This document shows, one piece after another, positions 24,236-33,562 of a stretch of 64,000 bases of DNA. Each line of letters starts with the position of its first letter. Within the stretch, counting starts at the first letter, position 1. The notes under the pieces were generated by a model. The model saw only the letters and a list, made by a program, of their open reading frames with translations. It did no database searches and was not told where the DNA came from. This stretch comes from JAFDXJ01 sp039811225 (GTDB lineage: Bacteria; Bacteroidota; Bacteroidia; Chitinophagales; Chitinophagaceae): contig JBDHYG010000004.1 of assembly GCA_039811225.1 (NCBI GenBank), positions 62,001 through 126,000 on the forward strand, read 5' to 3'. The translations under genes were made by a program, and so were the position numbers.

Positions 24236-26875
24236 ATGCGAATTGAAGATATCAAAGTTTTGAAAGGCCCGAATTATTGGAGCGTTCGTCGCTTGAAACT
24301 GATTCAGATGCGTCTCAACCTGGAAGAACTGGAACAACGGCCGACCAATAAAATCGATGGCTTCCTGGAACGGCTGGAAAAGCTATTTCCCTCTATGTAT
24401 GAACATCGTTGCAGTGAAGGCGTGCCGGGTGGTTTTTTTATGCGGGTCAGAGAAGGTACCTGGATGGGACATGTGATAGAACATATTGCCCTGGAAATAC
24501 AAACACTGGCGGGTATGGATTGTGGTTTTGGCCGAACCAGAACTACCGGAACAGAAGGCATTTATTATGTGGTATTCAGTTATATGGAAGAAGATGCCGG
24601 TGTGTATGCTGCAAAAGAGGCAGTGAAAATTGCACTTTCCCTGGTTGATAATACCCATTATAACCTGAATGAAACTATTCAGAAATTACGTGAAATCAGG
24701 GAAGACACCCGACTGGGCCCATCTACCGGGTGCATCGTGGAAGAAGCCGCCCGCCGCGGTATCCCTTATATCAGGTTGAATAAACAGAGCCTTGTTCAAT
24801 TAGGCTATGGCATTCATCAAAAAAGAGTAAGAGCAACTATTGCGAGTACAACCAGTAATATTGCCGTGGATATCGCCTGTGATAAAGAAGAAACAAAGGC
24901 TTTGCTGGAAACTGCCGAAATACCGGTTCCCCGCGGAACTGTTATTCGGACAGAAGAAGGCCTGAAAGATGCCATAAAAAAATATGGCTATCCGTTGGTG
25001 ATTAAGCCAATTGACGGTAATCATGGTAAAGGGAATACCACCAATATCACCACATGGGAACATGCGATCAAGGCTTTCCAGGCAGCCAAAGAATACAGCC
25101 GAAGCGTAATTGTGGAACGTTTTATAACCGGAGTTGATTTTCGTATCCTGGTTATCAATTATAGATTTATTTGTGCCGCACTTCGTACACCAGCCTCTGT
25201 AATTGGTGACGGGAAAAATACTATTCAATATTTATTAGATGAAGTAAACAAAGATCCAAGAAGAGGTTTTGGCCATGAAAAAGTGCTTACGCAAATTAAA
25301 GCAGATTCCTATACAGATAAAATGCTGGAAGAAAAAGGCTACACCATGCAAACCGTGCCGGCAAAAGGTGAGCTGGTCTTATTGAAGCCAACCGCTAACC
25401 TCTCCACCGGTGGTACATCTACCGATGTGACGGATGAAGTACATCCCGATAATATTTTCATGTGTGAGCGTATAGCCAAAATTGTTGGCCTGGATATTTG
25501 TGGTATTGATATTATGGCCAGTGATCTACGCACACCTCTTGCTGAAAATGGGGGCGCTGTCCTGGAAGTAAATGCCGCACCGGGTTTCAGGATGCATATT
25601 GAACCCGCGGAAGGTCTCCCCCGTAATGTGGCGGAACCGGTGATAGATATGCTTTTCCCCGACAGGAGCAAGGGTCGTATACCCATCATTGCCATTACCG
25701 GTACAAATGGTAAAACAACCACCACCCGCCTGACAGCACATATTTGCAAAACTGCTGGTCGCAAAGTAGGTTACACTACCAGCGATGGTGTGTATATTCA
25801 AAACCAATTACTGATGAAAGGCGACTGTACCGGCCCGTTGAGTGCTCAATTTGTGTTACGTGATCCTACCGTAGATTTTGCTGTTTTGGAATGTGCCCGT
25901 GGAGGTTTATTAAAAGCAGGCCTGGCTTTTCAAAACTGTGATGTTTCCATTATCACGAATGTAACAGCGGACCATATCGGGCTCGGAGGCATTGATACCC
26001 TGGAACAAATGGCAAGGGTTAAGGCAGTAGTAGCAGAAGCAACATTCAAACATGGATATGCCATACTGAATGCCGATGATGAACTGGTATATGCCATGCA
26101 TAAAGACCTGGATTGTAATGTGGCTTATTTCAGTATGGACGAAAACAATCCATATATCAAAGAACACTGCAAAAACGGTGGTTACGCAGCAGTATATGAA
26201 AATGGCTATGTTTCTATCTTAAAAGGAACCTGGAAAATTCGAGTGATGAAAGTGAGCGAAATTCCGATTACCTATGGAGGTAAAGCCTTGCATAATATTA
26301 TGAATACCCTTCCCTCCATTCTGGCCACCTATTTATTTAAAGATGTAAGTATTGACGATATCAAAACTGCCCTTTCCAGTTTTGTGCCATCACCATCTCA
26401 AACACCCGGCAGGTTAAATCTATTTGATTTTAAGAATTTTAAATTCCTGGTAGATTTTGCACATAACCCGGCCGGCCTTGAATTGCTCTGTGATTTCGTC
26501 ATGAAAATGGATGGCTCCCCCAAAGTCGGTATTATCAGTGGTACGGGTGACCGGCGCGATGATGATATCCGGGAATTAGGTGTGATTTCCGGAAAATGCT
26601 TTGATGAGATCATCATTCGCCAGGACAAAAACCTCCGCGGAAGAACAGCAGAGGAAATTGTCAACTTACTGGTAGAGGGTATCAATCAATCGAAACAACG
26701 GGAAATTCCTTTAACGATCATCTACAACGAAAAAGAAGCCATCATGCATGCCTATAAAAATGCAACACCCGGGTCTTTGGTAACCATCATGTGTGATGTG
26801 GTGGCCGAAGCCCTGGATGTCATTAAAGAATTAAAAGAAAAAGAGGATGCAGAAGAATTAGCATTGAATCCATAA
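24236..26875 (+). CDS. cphA: Cyanophycin synthetase
   Basis: This enzyme polymerises Asp and Arg into multi-L-arginyl-poly-L-aspartate using ATP. The 879-residue protein has the family's N-terminal domain (about residues 1-160), an ATP-grasp domain (about 215-480, with KPIDGNHGKGN and EVNAAPGFRMH), and a Mur-ligase-like domain with the P-loop ITGTNGKTTTTRL near residue 488 and FAHNPAG further on. The length is normal. It is transcribed divergently from cphB and followed by a strong terminator. Confidence 0.96.
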   Translation: MRIEDIKVLKGPNYWSVRRLKLIQMRLNLEELEQRPTNKIDGFLERLEKLFPSMYEHRCSEGVPGGFFMRVREGTWMGHVIEHIALEIQTLAGMDCGFGRTRTTGTEGIYYVVFSYMEEDAGVYAAKEAVKIALSLVDNTHYNLNETIQKLREIREDTRLGPSTGCIVEEAARRGIPYIRLNKQSLVQLGYGIHQKRVRATIASTTSNIAVDIACDKEETKALLETAEIPVPRGTVIRTEEGLKDAIKKYGYPLVIKPIDGNHGKGNTTNITTWEHAIKAFQAAKEYSRSVIVERFITGVDFRILVINYRFICAALRTPASVIGDGKNTIQYLLDEVNKDPRRGFGHEKVLTQIKADSYTDKMLEEKGYTMQTVPAKGELVLLKPTANLSTGGTSTDVTDEVHPDNIFMCERIAKIVGLDICGIDIMASDLRTPLAENGGAVLEVNAAPGFRMHIEPAEGLPRNVAEPVIDMLFPDRSKGRIPIIAITGTNGKTTTTRLTAHICKTAGRKVGYTTSDGVYIQNQLLMKGDCTGPLSAQFVLRDPTVDFAVLECARGGLLKAGLAFQNCDVSIITNVTADHIGLGGIDTLEQMARVKAVVAEATFKHGYAILNADDELVYAMHKDLDCNVAYFSMDENNPYIKEHCKNGGYAAVYENGYVSILKGTWKIRVMKVSEIPITYGGKALHNIMNTLPSILATYLFKDVSIDDIKTALSSFVPSPSQTPGRLNLFDFKNFKFLVDFAHNPAGLELLCDFVMKMDGSPKVGIISGTGDRRDDDIRELGVISGKCFDEIIIRQDKNLRGRTAEEIVNLLVEGINQSKQREIPLTIIYNEKEAIMHAYKNATPGSLVTIMCDVVAEALDVIKELKEKEDAEELALNP

Positions 26876-26895
26876 CTGACTTTCCCTCATTAAAA

Positions 26896-26930
26896 AAAAC
26901 AAATCAAAAAAATTGATTTGTTTTTTTTCT
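26896..26930 (+). terminator. Rho-independent terminator after cphA
   Basis: The AT-rich 12-base stem AAAACAAATCAA / TTGATTTGTTTT (26896-26907 with 26913-26924) ends in a run of T residues. It lies 20 bases past the cphA stop. The open frame of the next gene extends into it, which argues for the later start of that gene. Confidence 0.85.
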
Positions 26931-26937
26931 CAATTAT

Positions 26938-26961
26938 TTAGATATTTGTCTAATTATCTAA
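26938..26961. promoter_or_regulatory. Putative operator of the SdpR-like repressor
   Basis: An inverted repeat TTAGA-TATTTG-TCTAA (26938-26953) is followed by a third TCTAA half site (26957-26961). It sits just upstream of the ArsR-type gene start at 26979. Autorepression through such dyads is common for the ArsR family; binding here is inferred. Confidence 0.4.
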
Positions 26962-26978
26962 CTAATAAAATAACATTT

Positions 26979-27254
26979 TTGAACCTCCTTTTCAAAGCAT
27001 TAAATGACCCAACGCGGCGGGAAATACTGGAAATGCTGAAAAAAAAAGATATGACTGCCGGGGAAATTGCGGAACAGTTCAATATGACCAAACCCAGTAT
27101 TTCGCATCACCTGGAATTGTTGCGACGGGCTGCCCTGGTGATTGCCCAAAAGGAAGGACAATATATCTTTTACTCGTTAAATACGACCGTAATGGATGAA
27201 TTGATAAAATGGCTATTGCAACTTCATTCCAAAAAAGGAAAAGCAATGAACTAA
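26979..27254 (+). CDS. ArsR-family transcriptional repressor, SdpR-like
   Basis: A 91-residue winged-helix regulator. With the TTG at 26979 as start the protein reads (M)NLLFKALNDPTRREIL, which matches the N terminus of Bacillus SdpR closely. The recognition helix lies in MTKPSISHHLELLRR and the wing in QKEGQYIFYSLNTTV. No metal-binding cysteines are present, as in SdpR. The frame is open back to 26913, but that part is the cphA terminator. It precedes an sdpI-like gene, recreating the sdpRI repressor/immunity pair of B. subtilis. Confidence 0.88.
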   Translation: MNLLFKALNDPTRREILEMLKKKDMTAGEIAEQFNMTKPSISHHLELLRRAALVIAQKEGQYIFYSLNTTVMDELIKWLLQLHSKKGKAMN

Positions 27255-27325
27255 CTTATTAAACAGGCTAAACATGAAATATCATGACCATTATTCGAAA
27301 TTCATTACTATAAAATTTTCTTCCC

Positions 27326-27993
27326 ATGAAAAAAATACATCTTACTGACTGGATTGTTTTCGTACTCGTCCTGGTCCCCTTCATTTACCTGGCTGTTATT
27401 TATCCGCAATTACCGGATACGGTGCCTACTCATTTTGATATCCATGGAAAGGCAGACCAATTTAGCCAAAAAAATACTGTGTGGATATTGACAAGCATAT
27501 TAGGTGCTACCAGCTTAGGTATTTATTACCTGTTAAAATTTCTACCACGTATTGACCCTAAAAAAAATGCACGGTACAGCTCACCTGTTTTTAAAAAAAT
27601 AGGTATGGCTGTTGTCCTGCTTTTGTTTTTCATAACAACCATGTTCATCCGGGCGGCGCAAACGGGAGTCATTGAAATGGCCGGCTATATCCCGGTGCTT
27701 ATCGGGCTTTTCTTTGCATTTATGGGAAATTTAATGCACAGTATCAAACCCAATTATTCCGCACACCGTGGACGTTGGAAAGTGAAGAAACCTGGCGGGA
27801 AACGCACCGGTTGGCAGGCAAATTATGGTTTGCCGGTGGCATATTGATAGCCCTATGTGGGCTAATTTTCCCTTTTAAAGTTTCCATCGTTATCCTCATG
27901 GTCATAACCCTGGTTATTGCCTTTTGGCCGATAATCTTTTCGTATAAATATTTTAAGCAATTACAAGAAAAACAAGCCCGGGCTAAGGAGTAG
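27326..27993 (+). pseudogene. SdpI/DUF1648-family membrane protein gene, frameshifted
   Basis: The 5' frame (27326 onward) encodes MKKIHLTDWIVFVLVLVPF and the DUF1648 signature YPQLPDTVPTHFDIHGKAD, with further membrane spans up to NLMHSIKPNY. There the frame is lost. The expected continuation is found in another frame as RTPWTLESEETW, then RETHRLAGKLWFAGG, ending at 27993. Between NY and RTPWT only 2 bases remain where about 12 are expected, so roughly 10 bases of the conserved NYFxGIRTPWT motif are missing (near 27757). The 5' frame would end at 27847 with an unrelated tail. The intact protein would be SdpI-like, a polytopic immunity or signalling protein. Confidence 0.82.
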
Positions 27994-28786
27994 CCGGCAT
28001 TTTTTCAATACCGGTTACTTCCTGCCCCATGGCGGCCAATTTCATTTTATGAGCTGTTTCAGCACCTACATATTTTACAATGTAATGCTCCACTAAATAG
28101 ATAACTGGTGTAAGAACAATGGCCATAATAAATTTATAAATATAATTTACGATACCGATGGCTAATATTTGTTGCCAGGTAAAGACACCACTAAATGCAA
28201 TAAACAAGACTATATAACTATCTACCAACTGGGAAACCAGGGTGGAACCGGTAGCGCGCAACCAAATCTTTTTTTCACCGGTTACTTTTTTAATTTTATG
28301 AAATATCGTTACATCTACCAGCTGGCTCACCAGGAATGCCACCAGGCTGCCCACGATAATACGCATGCCCTGGCCGAAAATACCATTGAAGGCATCCTGC
28401 ATATTAGCTATGCCATTTTGTTCATTACTGGTAACCCAAAAACCTGCCGGCGGAACATGGATGGCCAGGTAAAACATAAGAAAGGCATACGATATTAACA
28501 CCACAGCCGTATATGAAATCCGGCGAACAGCTTTGGGCCCGTAAAATTCATTTACAATATCCGTCATAATAAATTCCAGGGGCCATAACAATACTCCACA
28601 TGTAAGACTGAATGCCAAACCGGATTGACCAAAGAGGGTAAAATTGGCAGGCTTAACTCCTAACAGGGCTTCCAGGGAAAAAATCTTGGTTCCGATACAT
28701 TCTGCTATCAAGGCATTGGCTACAAAAAAAGCGGAAAAGCCCAGGAATAGCTTTGTCGGCCGGTCATGTAAAATCTTTTGAATCAT
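27983..28786 (-). CDS. Queuosine precursor transporter, YhhQ (DUF165/VUT) family
   Basis: A 267-residue polytopic inner-membrane protein of the family that imports 7-cyano-7-deazaguanine or 7-aminomethyl-7-deazaguanine for tRNA queuosine. Family segments seen are GGVLLWPLEFIMTDIVNEFYG-type (actual CGVLLWPLEFIMTDIVNEFYG, split by the first helix), LVAFLVSQLVDVTIFHKIKK and RATGSTLVSQLVDSYIVLFIAFSG. I choose the ATG at 28786 because it overlaps the preceding stop as ATGA. Its 3' end overlaps the broken sdpI gene by 11 bases in convergent orientation. No queuosine riboswitch is visible. Confidence 0.9.
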   Translation of the reverse strand: MIQKILHDRPTKLFLGFSAFFVANALIAECIGTKIFSLEALLGVKPANFTLFGQSGLAFSLTCGVLLWPLEFIMTDIVNEFYGPKAVRRISYTAVVLISYAFLMFYLAIHVPPAGFWVTSNEQNGIANMQDAFNGIFGQGMRIIVGSLVAFLVSQLVDVTIFHKIKKVTGEKKIWLRATGSTLVSQLVDSYIVLFIAFSGVFTWQQILAIGIVNYIYKFIMAIVLTPVIYLVEHYIVKYVGAETAHKMKLAAMGQEVTGIEKMPATP

Positions 28787-29067
28787 ACAAGGAAAAAATG
28801 AAAAATTTGAAAAAAGAGCAGAACCACATTTACCAAAAGAATCCAAACCGGGAAATCACCCCGGTCACCACGGACAATGAAAAACATGAACAGAACAAAT
28901 GCAATAACATTCATGACGGGAGATAATACCCAACCCAACATCAGCATAATGGAAACAACTACCTGGGGTAGCGCATACTCTATATATTGCATCAATAAAC
29001 AGCCAATAAAAAAAATATTACAGAAAAATGCCACCCGCTGAACAAAAGCAAACAATTTAGGGTTCAT
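28783..29067 (-). CDS. Small membrane protein upstream of the YhhQ gene
   Basis: A 94-residue hydrophobic protein with about three membrane segments (VAFFCNIFFIGCLLMQYI, VVVSIMLMLGWVLSPVMNVIAF, FPVWILLVNVVLLFFQIF). I do not recognise a family. Its TGA stop overlaps the YhhQ ATG in an ATGA, so the two are translationally coupled and may work together. The region upstream (29068-29178) is shared with the divergent YfhO gene. Confidence 0.7.
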   Translation of the reverse strand: MNPKLFAFVQRVAFFCNIFFIGCLLMQYIEYALPQVVVSIMLMLGWVLSPVMNVIAFVLFMFFIVRGDRGDFPVWILLVNVVLLFFQIFHFFLV

Positions 29068-29178
29068 AACAAAGTTTCAATATTGGATTTTTCGGAATTT
29101 TTTTCAAATCTATTACTTAAAACATAACTTTTGTGATTTTGTGGAGTTCATGTAGGTTTGCTGCAATTTGATAAAGTT

Positions 29179-31659
29179 ATGAATAAGTTGAATTGGCAAA
29201 AATTATTTCCGCACCTGGTGGCGATTGCCTTGTTTGTAATCGTAGCAGTTGTTTATTGTAAACCCACCCTGCAGGGAAAAGTCCTGCAACAGGGCGATCT
29301 GGCACAATGGGTCGGCATGAGCAAAGACCAGCAAAATTATATGGATTCCTTTGGCCATGCTCCTTTATGGACCAATGGTATGTTTAGCGGCATGCCGGGT
29401 TACGTGATTCTCGGTTACAGCAATAACTATGTCGCCCCGTATTTTATCAAAGCCATTTCATTGGGGTTACCCTCCCCCATTGATTTCTTTTTTATAGCCT
29501 GTATTTGTTTTTATTTTTTATCCCAGGTTTTCAGGGTCAATCCCTGGGTCGGTATCATTGGTGCCTTAATGTATGCCTATGCCACCTATAACCCAATCAT
29601 CATTTCGGTCGGCCATATAACAAAGATGTATTCTATTGCTTTCATGCCAGGTATCATTGGATCTATACAATTAATATTTTATAAAAAATACTGGTCGGGA
29701 GCTGCACTCACCGCTTTATTCACGGCAGCATTGGTTGCTGAAAATCATTATCAGATTATTTATTATACCCTCATCATCATTGCCTTTATGGGTGTAGCGT
29801 TCATTATTCGGGCATTGAAGGAAAAGGAAATGAAACATGTAATCCTTGCCGTAGGCTTTTCACTTTTTGCCGGGTTGGTAGGAGCTGCCACAAGTGCTGT
29901 ATCATTATTACCCAACTATGAATACTCCAAAGAAACAATTCGGGGAGGCAGCGATTTAATGGCCAATGCCAAAGATTCTACCAAAACCTCCACCGGGCTC
30001 AATGAGGATTATGCCTTCAGTTATAGTCTTTATAAAAGTGAACCTTTTGTGATGTTTGTACCGCGTATGTTTGGTGGTAGCAGCAGCCATGCCGAATTGG
30101 ATATGGACAAATCCAAAGCGATCAGTGCATTGCAACAAATGCCGCAGGAACTGGCCCAGCAAATCGGGTACCCTTCTTATTACTGGGGCGGTATTGATGG
30201 TGTGGGTACAGCCGGACCACCATATGTGGGAGCTATAATTTGTTTCCTTGCTATTCTTGGTTTTGTATTCCTCGATAATAAATACCGGTGGTGGATGTTG
30301 TCCTGTTGTGCACTCACCATTATTATGAGCTGGGGGGGGTATTTCAAAAGTTTCAATGGCCTGCTATTAGAATATTTGCCCATGTACAACAAATTCAGGG
30401 CACCCAGTATGATTATTGTAGTACCTACGCTCTTGCTGGGTTTAACAGCTATCCTCGCCCTGGATAAAATATTATTTAAAGTAAAAGATAAAAAATTGTT
30501 CCTGCAGCAATACAAAAAAGGCTTGTATGCCACCGCTGCAATTATGGGCATATTGTTTCTCCTGTATTTCAGCTTTGACTATACCTCCTCACTGGATACA
30601 CTCATGCTTAAACAGGTAAGTAGCATGGATGCCCAGATAAAAACGCCGGTTGAATCTTTTGTACATGGCTTACAGGCTGATAGAAAAACCCTGTTTATGA
30701 ATGATCTGCTGCGCACCTTATTTTTTGTCGCTTTAGCCGCAGCGCTCTTATGGTTTTATTTAAAAGAAAAATTAAAGCCTACTATCCTGTTATTTGTCCT
30801 GGGTGTTTTTTCATTCATAGATGTAATGGGCATAGATGTAAAATACCTGAATAGCGATAACTATATTAGTAAAGATGATTATGCAAATGTTTTCCAACCT
30901 ACCAAAGCTGATCAACAAATCCTGCAGGACAAAGGGTTTTACCGGGTGCTGGATTTGCGGCATGGGGGTATCGGTGGCGCATTCAACCAGGGTGCACTCA
31001 CTGCATATTTTCATCATTCCATAGGTGGTTATCACCCGGCTAAACTCAGCATTTACCAGGACCTGATTGAGAACCAATTAATGAAATTTCCTAATTGTGT
31101 TCCCGTTTTAAATATGTTGAATACAAAATATATTATCACGCAAAATGATATTCCTCAATTAAACCAGGGTGCATTGGGAAATGCCTGGTTTGTCCGGCAA
31201 GTGCAATATACTACCGGGCCGAAAGCAACCATGGATGCCCTGACCAGTTTTTCGCCCCGGGAAACTGCGATTGTGGAAGACGCTTTTAAAAATACGATGC
31301 ATTCCCCGGCAGGATTTGATTCTACGGCTACCATCACTATGATCAGTAACCGGAATGATACAGTCACATATCAATCAAATTCAACTTTGGAAATGCCTGC
31401 CGTCTTCAGCGAGGTTTATTATAGTGAAGGCTGGAACGCGTATATTGATGGCAAAAAAACCGATTATGCCAAAGTGAATTATGTCTTGCGTGGCATGATG
31501 ATCCCGGCAGGAAAGCATACGATTGAATTTCGTTTTGAACCGGAGAGTTTTAAACTTGGCTGGCGCATTACGGGTATCAGTTCCATTATCATCGCTTTAT
31601 TATGTGTGATAGCGGTCTTCTTCAGCCTTAAACATGAAAGAAAAAAATTAAATGCCTGA
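29179..31659 (+). CDS. YfhO-family polytopic membrane protein
   Basis: An 826-residue GT-C-like membrane protein. The N terminus has one span (LFPHLVAIALFVIVAVVY), then a periplasmic loop with QQGDLAQWVGM and GMFSGMPGY. Many more spans follow, and the C-terminal periplasmic part (EVYYSEGWNAYIDGKK, a YfhO signature) is followed by a last span near residue 800. YfhO in Bacillus is needed for glycosylation of lipoteichoic acid; here a role in surface glycan assembly is inferred from the genes downstream. The ATG at 29179 is preferred over the TTG at 29158. Confidence 0.88.
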   Translation: MNKLNWQKLFPHLVAIALFVIVAVVYCKPTLQGKVLQQGDLAQWVGMSKDQQNYMDSFGHAPLWTNGMFSGMPGYVILGYSNNYVAPYFIKAISLGLPSPIDFFFIACICFYFLSQVFRVNPWVGIIGALMYAYATYNPIIISVGHITKMYSIAFMPGIIGSIQLIFYKKYWSGAALTALFTAALVAENHYQIIYYTLIIIAFMGVAFIIRALKEKEMKHVILAVGFSLFAGLVGAATSAVSLLPNYEYSKETIRGGSDLMANAKDSTKTSTGLNEDYAFSYSLYKSEPFVMFVPRMFGGSSSHAELDMDKSKAISALQQMPQELAQQIGYPSYYWGGIDGVGTAGPPYVGAIICFLAILGFVFLDNKYRWWMLSCCALTIIMSWGGYFKSFNGLLLEYLPMYNKFRAPSMIIVVPTLLLGLTAILALDKILFKVKDKKLFLQQYKKGLYATAAIMGILFLLYFSFDYTSSLDTLMLKQVSSMDAQIKTPVESFVHGLQADRKTLFMNDLLRTLFFVALAAALLWFYLKEKLKPTILLFVLGVFSFIDVMGIDVKYLNSDNYISKDDYANVFQPTKADQQILQDKGFYRVLDLRHGGIGGAFNQGALTAYFHHSIGGYHPAKLSIYQDLIENQLMKFPNCVPVLNMLNTKYIITQNDIPQLNQGALGNAWFVRQVQYTTGPKATMDALTSFSPRETAIVEDAFKNTMHSPAGFDSTATITMISNRNDTVTYQSNSTLEMPAVFSEVYYSEGWNAYIDGKKTDYAKVNYVLRGMMIPAGKHTIEFRFEPESFKLGWRITGISSIIIALLCVIAVFFSLKHERKKLNA

Positions 31660-31694
31660 TCCGGTTGATTGGTGCATTGCAACGTAAACGAAAA

Positions 31695-32387
31695 ATGGTA
31701 ATTGGCAATGGCATGGTGGCAAAAGGCTTTCAGGCCTATGAAAACGACAATGCAACACTTGTCTTTGCCTCCGGCGTATCCAATTCAGGAAATTTAGATG
31801 AGGCCGCATTCAGGCGGGAAAAGGATTTATTGCAGGAAATAATTCATGCCCATCCTGAAAAAAAACTCATCTATTTCAGCACTTGCAGTGTATATGATGC
31901 TTCCTTGCGTGCATCCGCTTATGTTTTGCATAAACTGGCGATGGAAGCGTTGATAGAGCAACACCATGACCAATACCTTATTTTCCGGGTCAGCAATATT
32001 GCCGGTAAGACGACAAATCCCCATACGGTTTTAAATTATTTTTATACGCATATCCGTGATGGGTTGCATTTTTATTTATGGAAAAATGCTGCCCGCAATA
32101 TCATTGGCATGGATGATATTTTTAAAATATGCCATACTATCATCCGTGAAAATTTATGGTTAAATGACATCATCAATGTTGCCAATCCGGTCAATTATCC
32201 GGTAGCTGAAATTGTTGAGGCTTTGGAAAAATTTTTACATAAAAAAGCGAACTATACATTGATTGATAAAGGAGATAGCCCGCAGATAAACTTATCTAAG
32301 ATCAAATATCTCCTCTCCGGTCCGGATTATGCATTCGATGCTTTTTACCTGCAAAAATTGTTTCAACAATATTATTCCGTTACATGA
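31695..32387 (+). CDS. NAD-dependent epimerase/dehydratase-like (extended SDR) protein
   Basis: A 230-residue short extended-SDR protein. The nucleotide-binding start is MVIGNGMVAKGF, the catalytic Ser/Tyr region is FSTCSVYD, and the Tyr76-x3-Lys80 pair is in YVLHK. ISNIAGK-like RVSNIAGKTTNPH follows the usual substrate loop position. It is shorter than typical sugar epimerases (about 310 residues) because the first Rossmann half is reduced. Substrate: probably a nucleotide sugar, inferred from the glycosyltransferase gene that starts in its stop codon (ATGA overlap at 32384). Confidence 0.8.
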   Translation: MVIGNGMVAKGFQAYENDNATLVFASGVSNSGNLDEAAFRREKDLLQEIIHAHPEKKLIYFSTCSVYDASLRASAYVLHKLAMEALIEQHHDQYLIFRVSNIAGKTTNPHTVLNYFYTHIRDGLHFYLWKNAARNIIGMDDIFKICHTIIRENLWLNDIINVANPVNYPVAEIVEALEKFLHKKANYTLIDKGDSPQINLSKIKYLLSGPDYAFDAFYLQKLFQQYYSVT

Positions 32388-33562
32388 CTTATCGGCAGGC
32401 TAAAATAAAATTATCCCTGGAAGCTATCATGGTATTTCCTTTTATGCTTGCCGGAAAAATCTATGGTCATCTTATTCCCTGTAAATATCCAGGTTCCCTT
32501 TTTATGTTTTTCCCCAATGCAGATATTGGCGGCGCACCACAGGTGAATGCCGATATTGCTCAATGCCTGGGTGATAAAAAGCCTTTACTAATTTTTTCCA
32601 AAAAACCAAAGAATAACCAGTTCATTGAATTATATAAATCATTAGATCTCCCTATGATCGATTTGCATCCACGCATCGATAAAAAAATAGTTCATTTTAT
32701 TAATTTCTTTTACCGGGGTGTATTAGCCGCCTGGATCAATAAAGCGCCGGACCCGGTTGTCTTTGGCGGAGAAAGCCTTTTCTTCTATAAAGTCATACCA
32801 CATCTCCGGAAAAATGTTCCTTGTATTGAATTGAGCCATCTGCCTACCTGGCTGCCTTATAATATTGGTTTTATTGACCGGATCAATACACGCGTATTTA
32901 GCTCGGCGCATTTAAAGCGACTGGTAGAAAAACAATATGAAGACAATCATCTACCCCGACATTATTTTGAAAGGCTTCAATTTATAGACAATGCCCAGGA
33001 TATACCTGGTGTGGAAACCCGTGAGAATAGTATTTTACAGGTAGTCTTTATTGGCCGGGGATCGCCTCAAAAGCGGGTGCACCTGGTAGCAGCTACAGCA
33101 GTTGCATTACACAAATTACAGGTACCGGTACATTTTACATTTGTTGGAGATGTAGAAAATTGTATTGATACGAAACAATTTTCTTTCTGCACTTTCCTGG
33201 GAAATATACATGACAGCAAACGCATGCAGGAAATTTATGCTTCCAGTGATATCTTATTACTTACATCGTCAGTGGAAGGTTTACCTCTCGTGGTAATGAG
33301 CATGATGGCATATGGTAAAGTAGTTGTTTCTACTGCTGTCAATGCCATACCGGATTATATTTTTCATGAAGTAAATGGCTTACTCATTACGGAAACGGCA
33401 GAACAAAAAATAATAGAACAGGCTACCAGCTATATTCAACTGTTGGCACAAAACAGGGATCTTTTAAAAAAATATGGAACCCGAAGCAGAGAAATAGCTC
33501 AAGAAAAATTTAACCGGGTAAAATTCTGTTATGCCTATCGGCAATTATTTGGTGTCAATTAA
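32384..33562 (+). CDS. Glycosyltransferase family 4 (GT-B) protein
   Basis: A 392-residue retaining GT-B glycosyltransferase. The C-terminal domain has VVFIGRGSPQKRVHL near residue 220, the acceptor/donor region DILLLTSSVEGLPLVVMSM and a final NGLLI. The second Glu of the usual E-x7-E motif is Ser here (EGLPLVVMS), which is uncommon. There is a short hydrophobic N-terminal segment (AIMVFPFMLAGKIYGHL). It is translationally coupled to the SDR gene by a 4-base overlap and ends one base before the convergent GT2 gene. Confidence 0.85.
   Translation: MTYRQAKIKLSLEAIMVFPFMLAGKIYGHLIPCKYPGSLFMFFPNADIGGAPQVNADIAQCLGDKKPLLIFSKKPKNNQFIELYKSLDLPMIDLHPRIDKKIVHFINFFYRGVLAAWINKAPDPVVFGGESLFFYKVIPHLRKNVPCIELSHLPTWLPYNIGFIDRINTRVFSSAHLKRLVEKQYEDNHLPRHYFERLQFIDNAQDIPGVETRENSILQVVFIGRGSPQKRVHLVAATAVALHKLQVPVHFTFVGDVENCIDTKQFSFCTFLGNIHDSKRMQEIYASSDILLLTSSVEGLPLVVMSMMAYGKVVVSTAVNAIPDYIFHEVNGLLITETAEQKIIEQATSYIQLLAQNRDLLKKYGTRSREIAQEKFNRVKFCYAYRQLFGVN

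Noticed and set aside
27983..29067. Queuosine-class riboswitch before the YhhQ gene
   Set aside because: The gene starts inside the preceding stop codon and no structured leader is present upstream of the pair.
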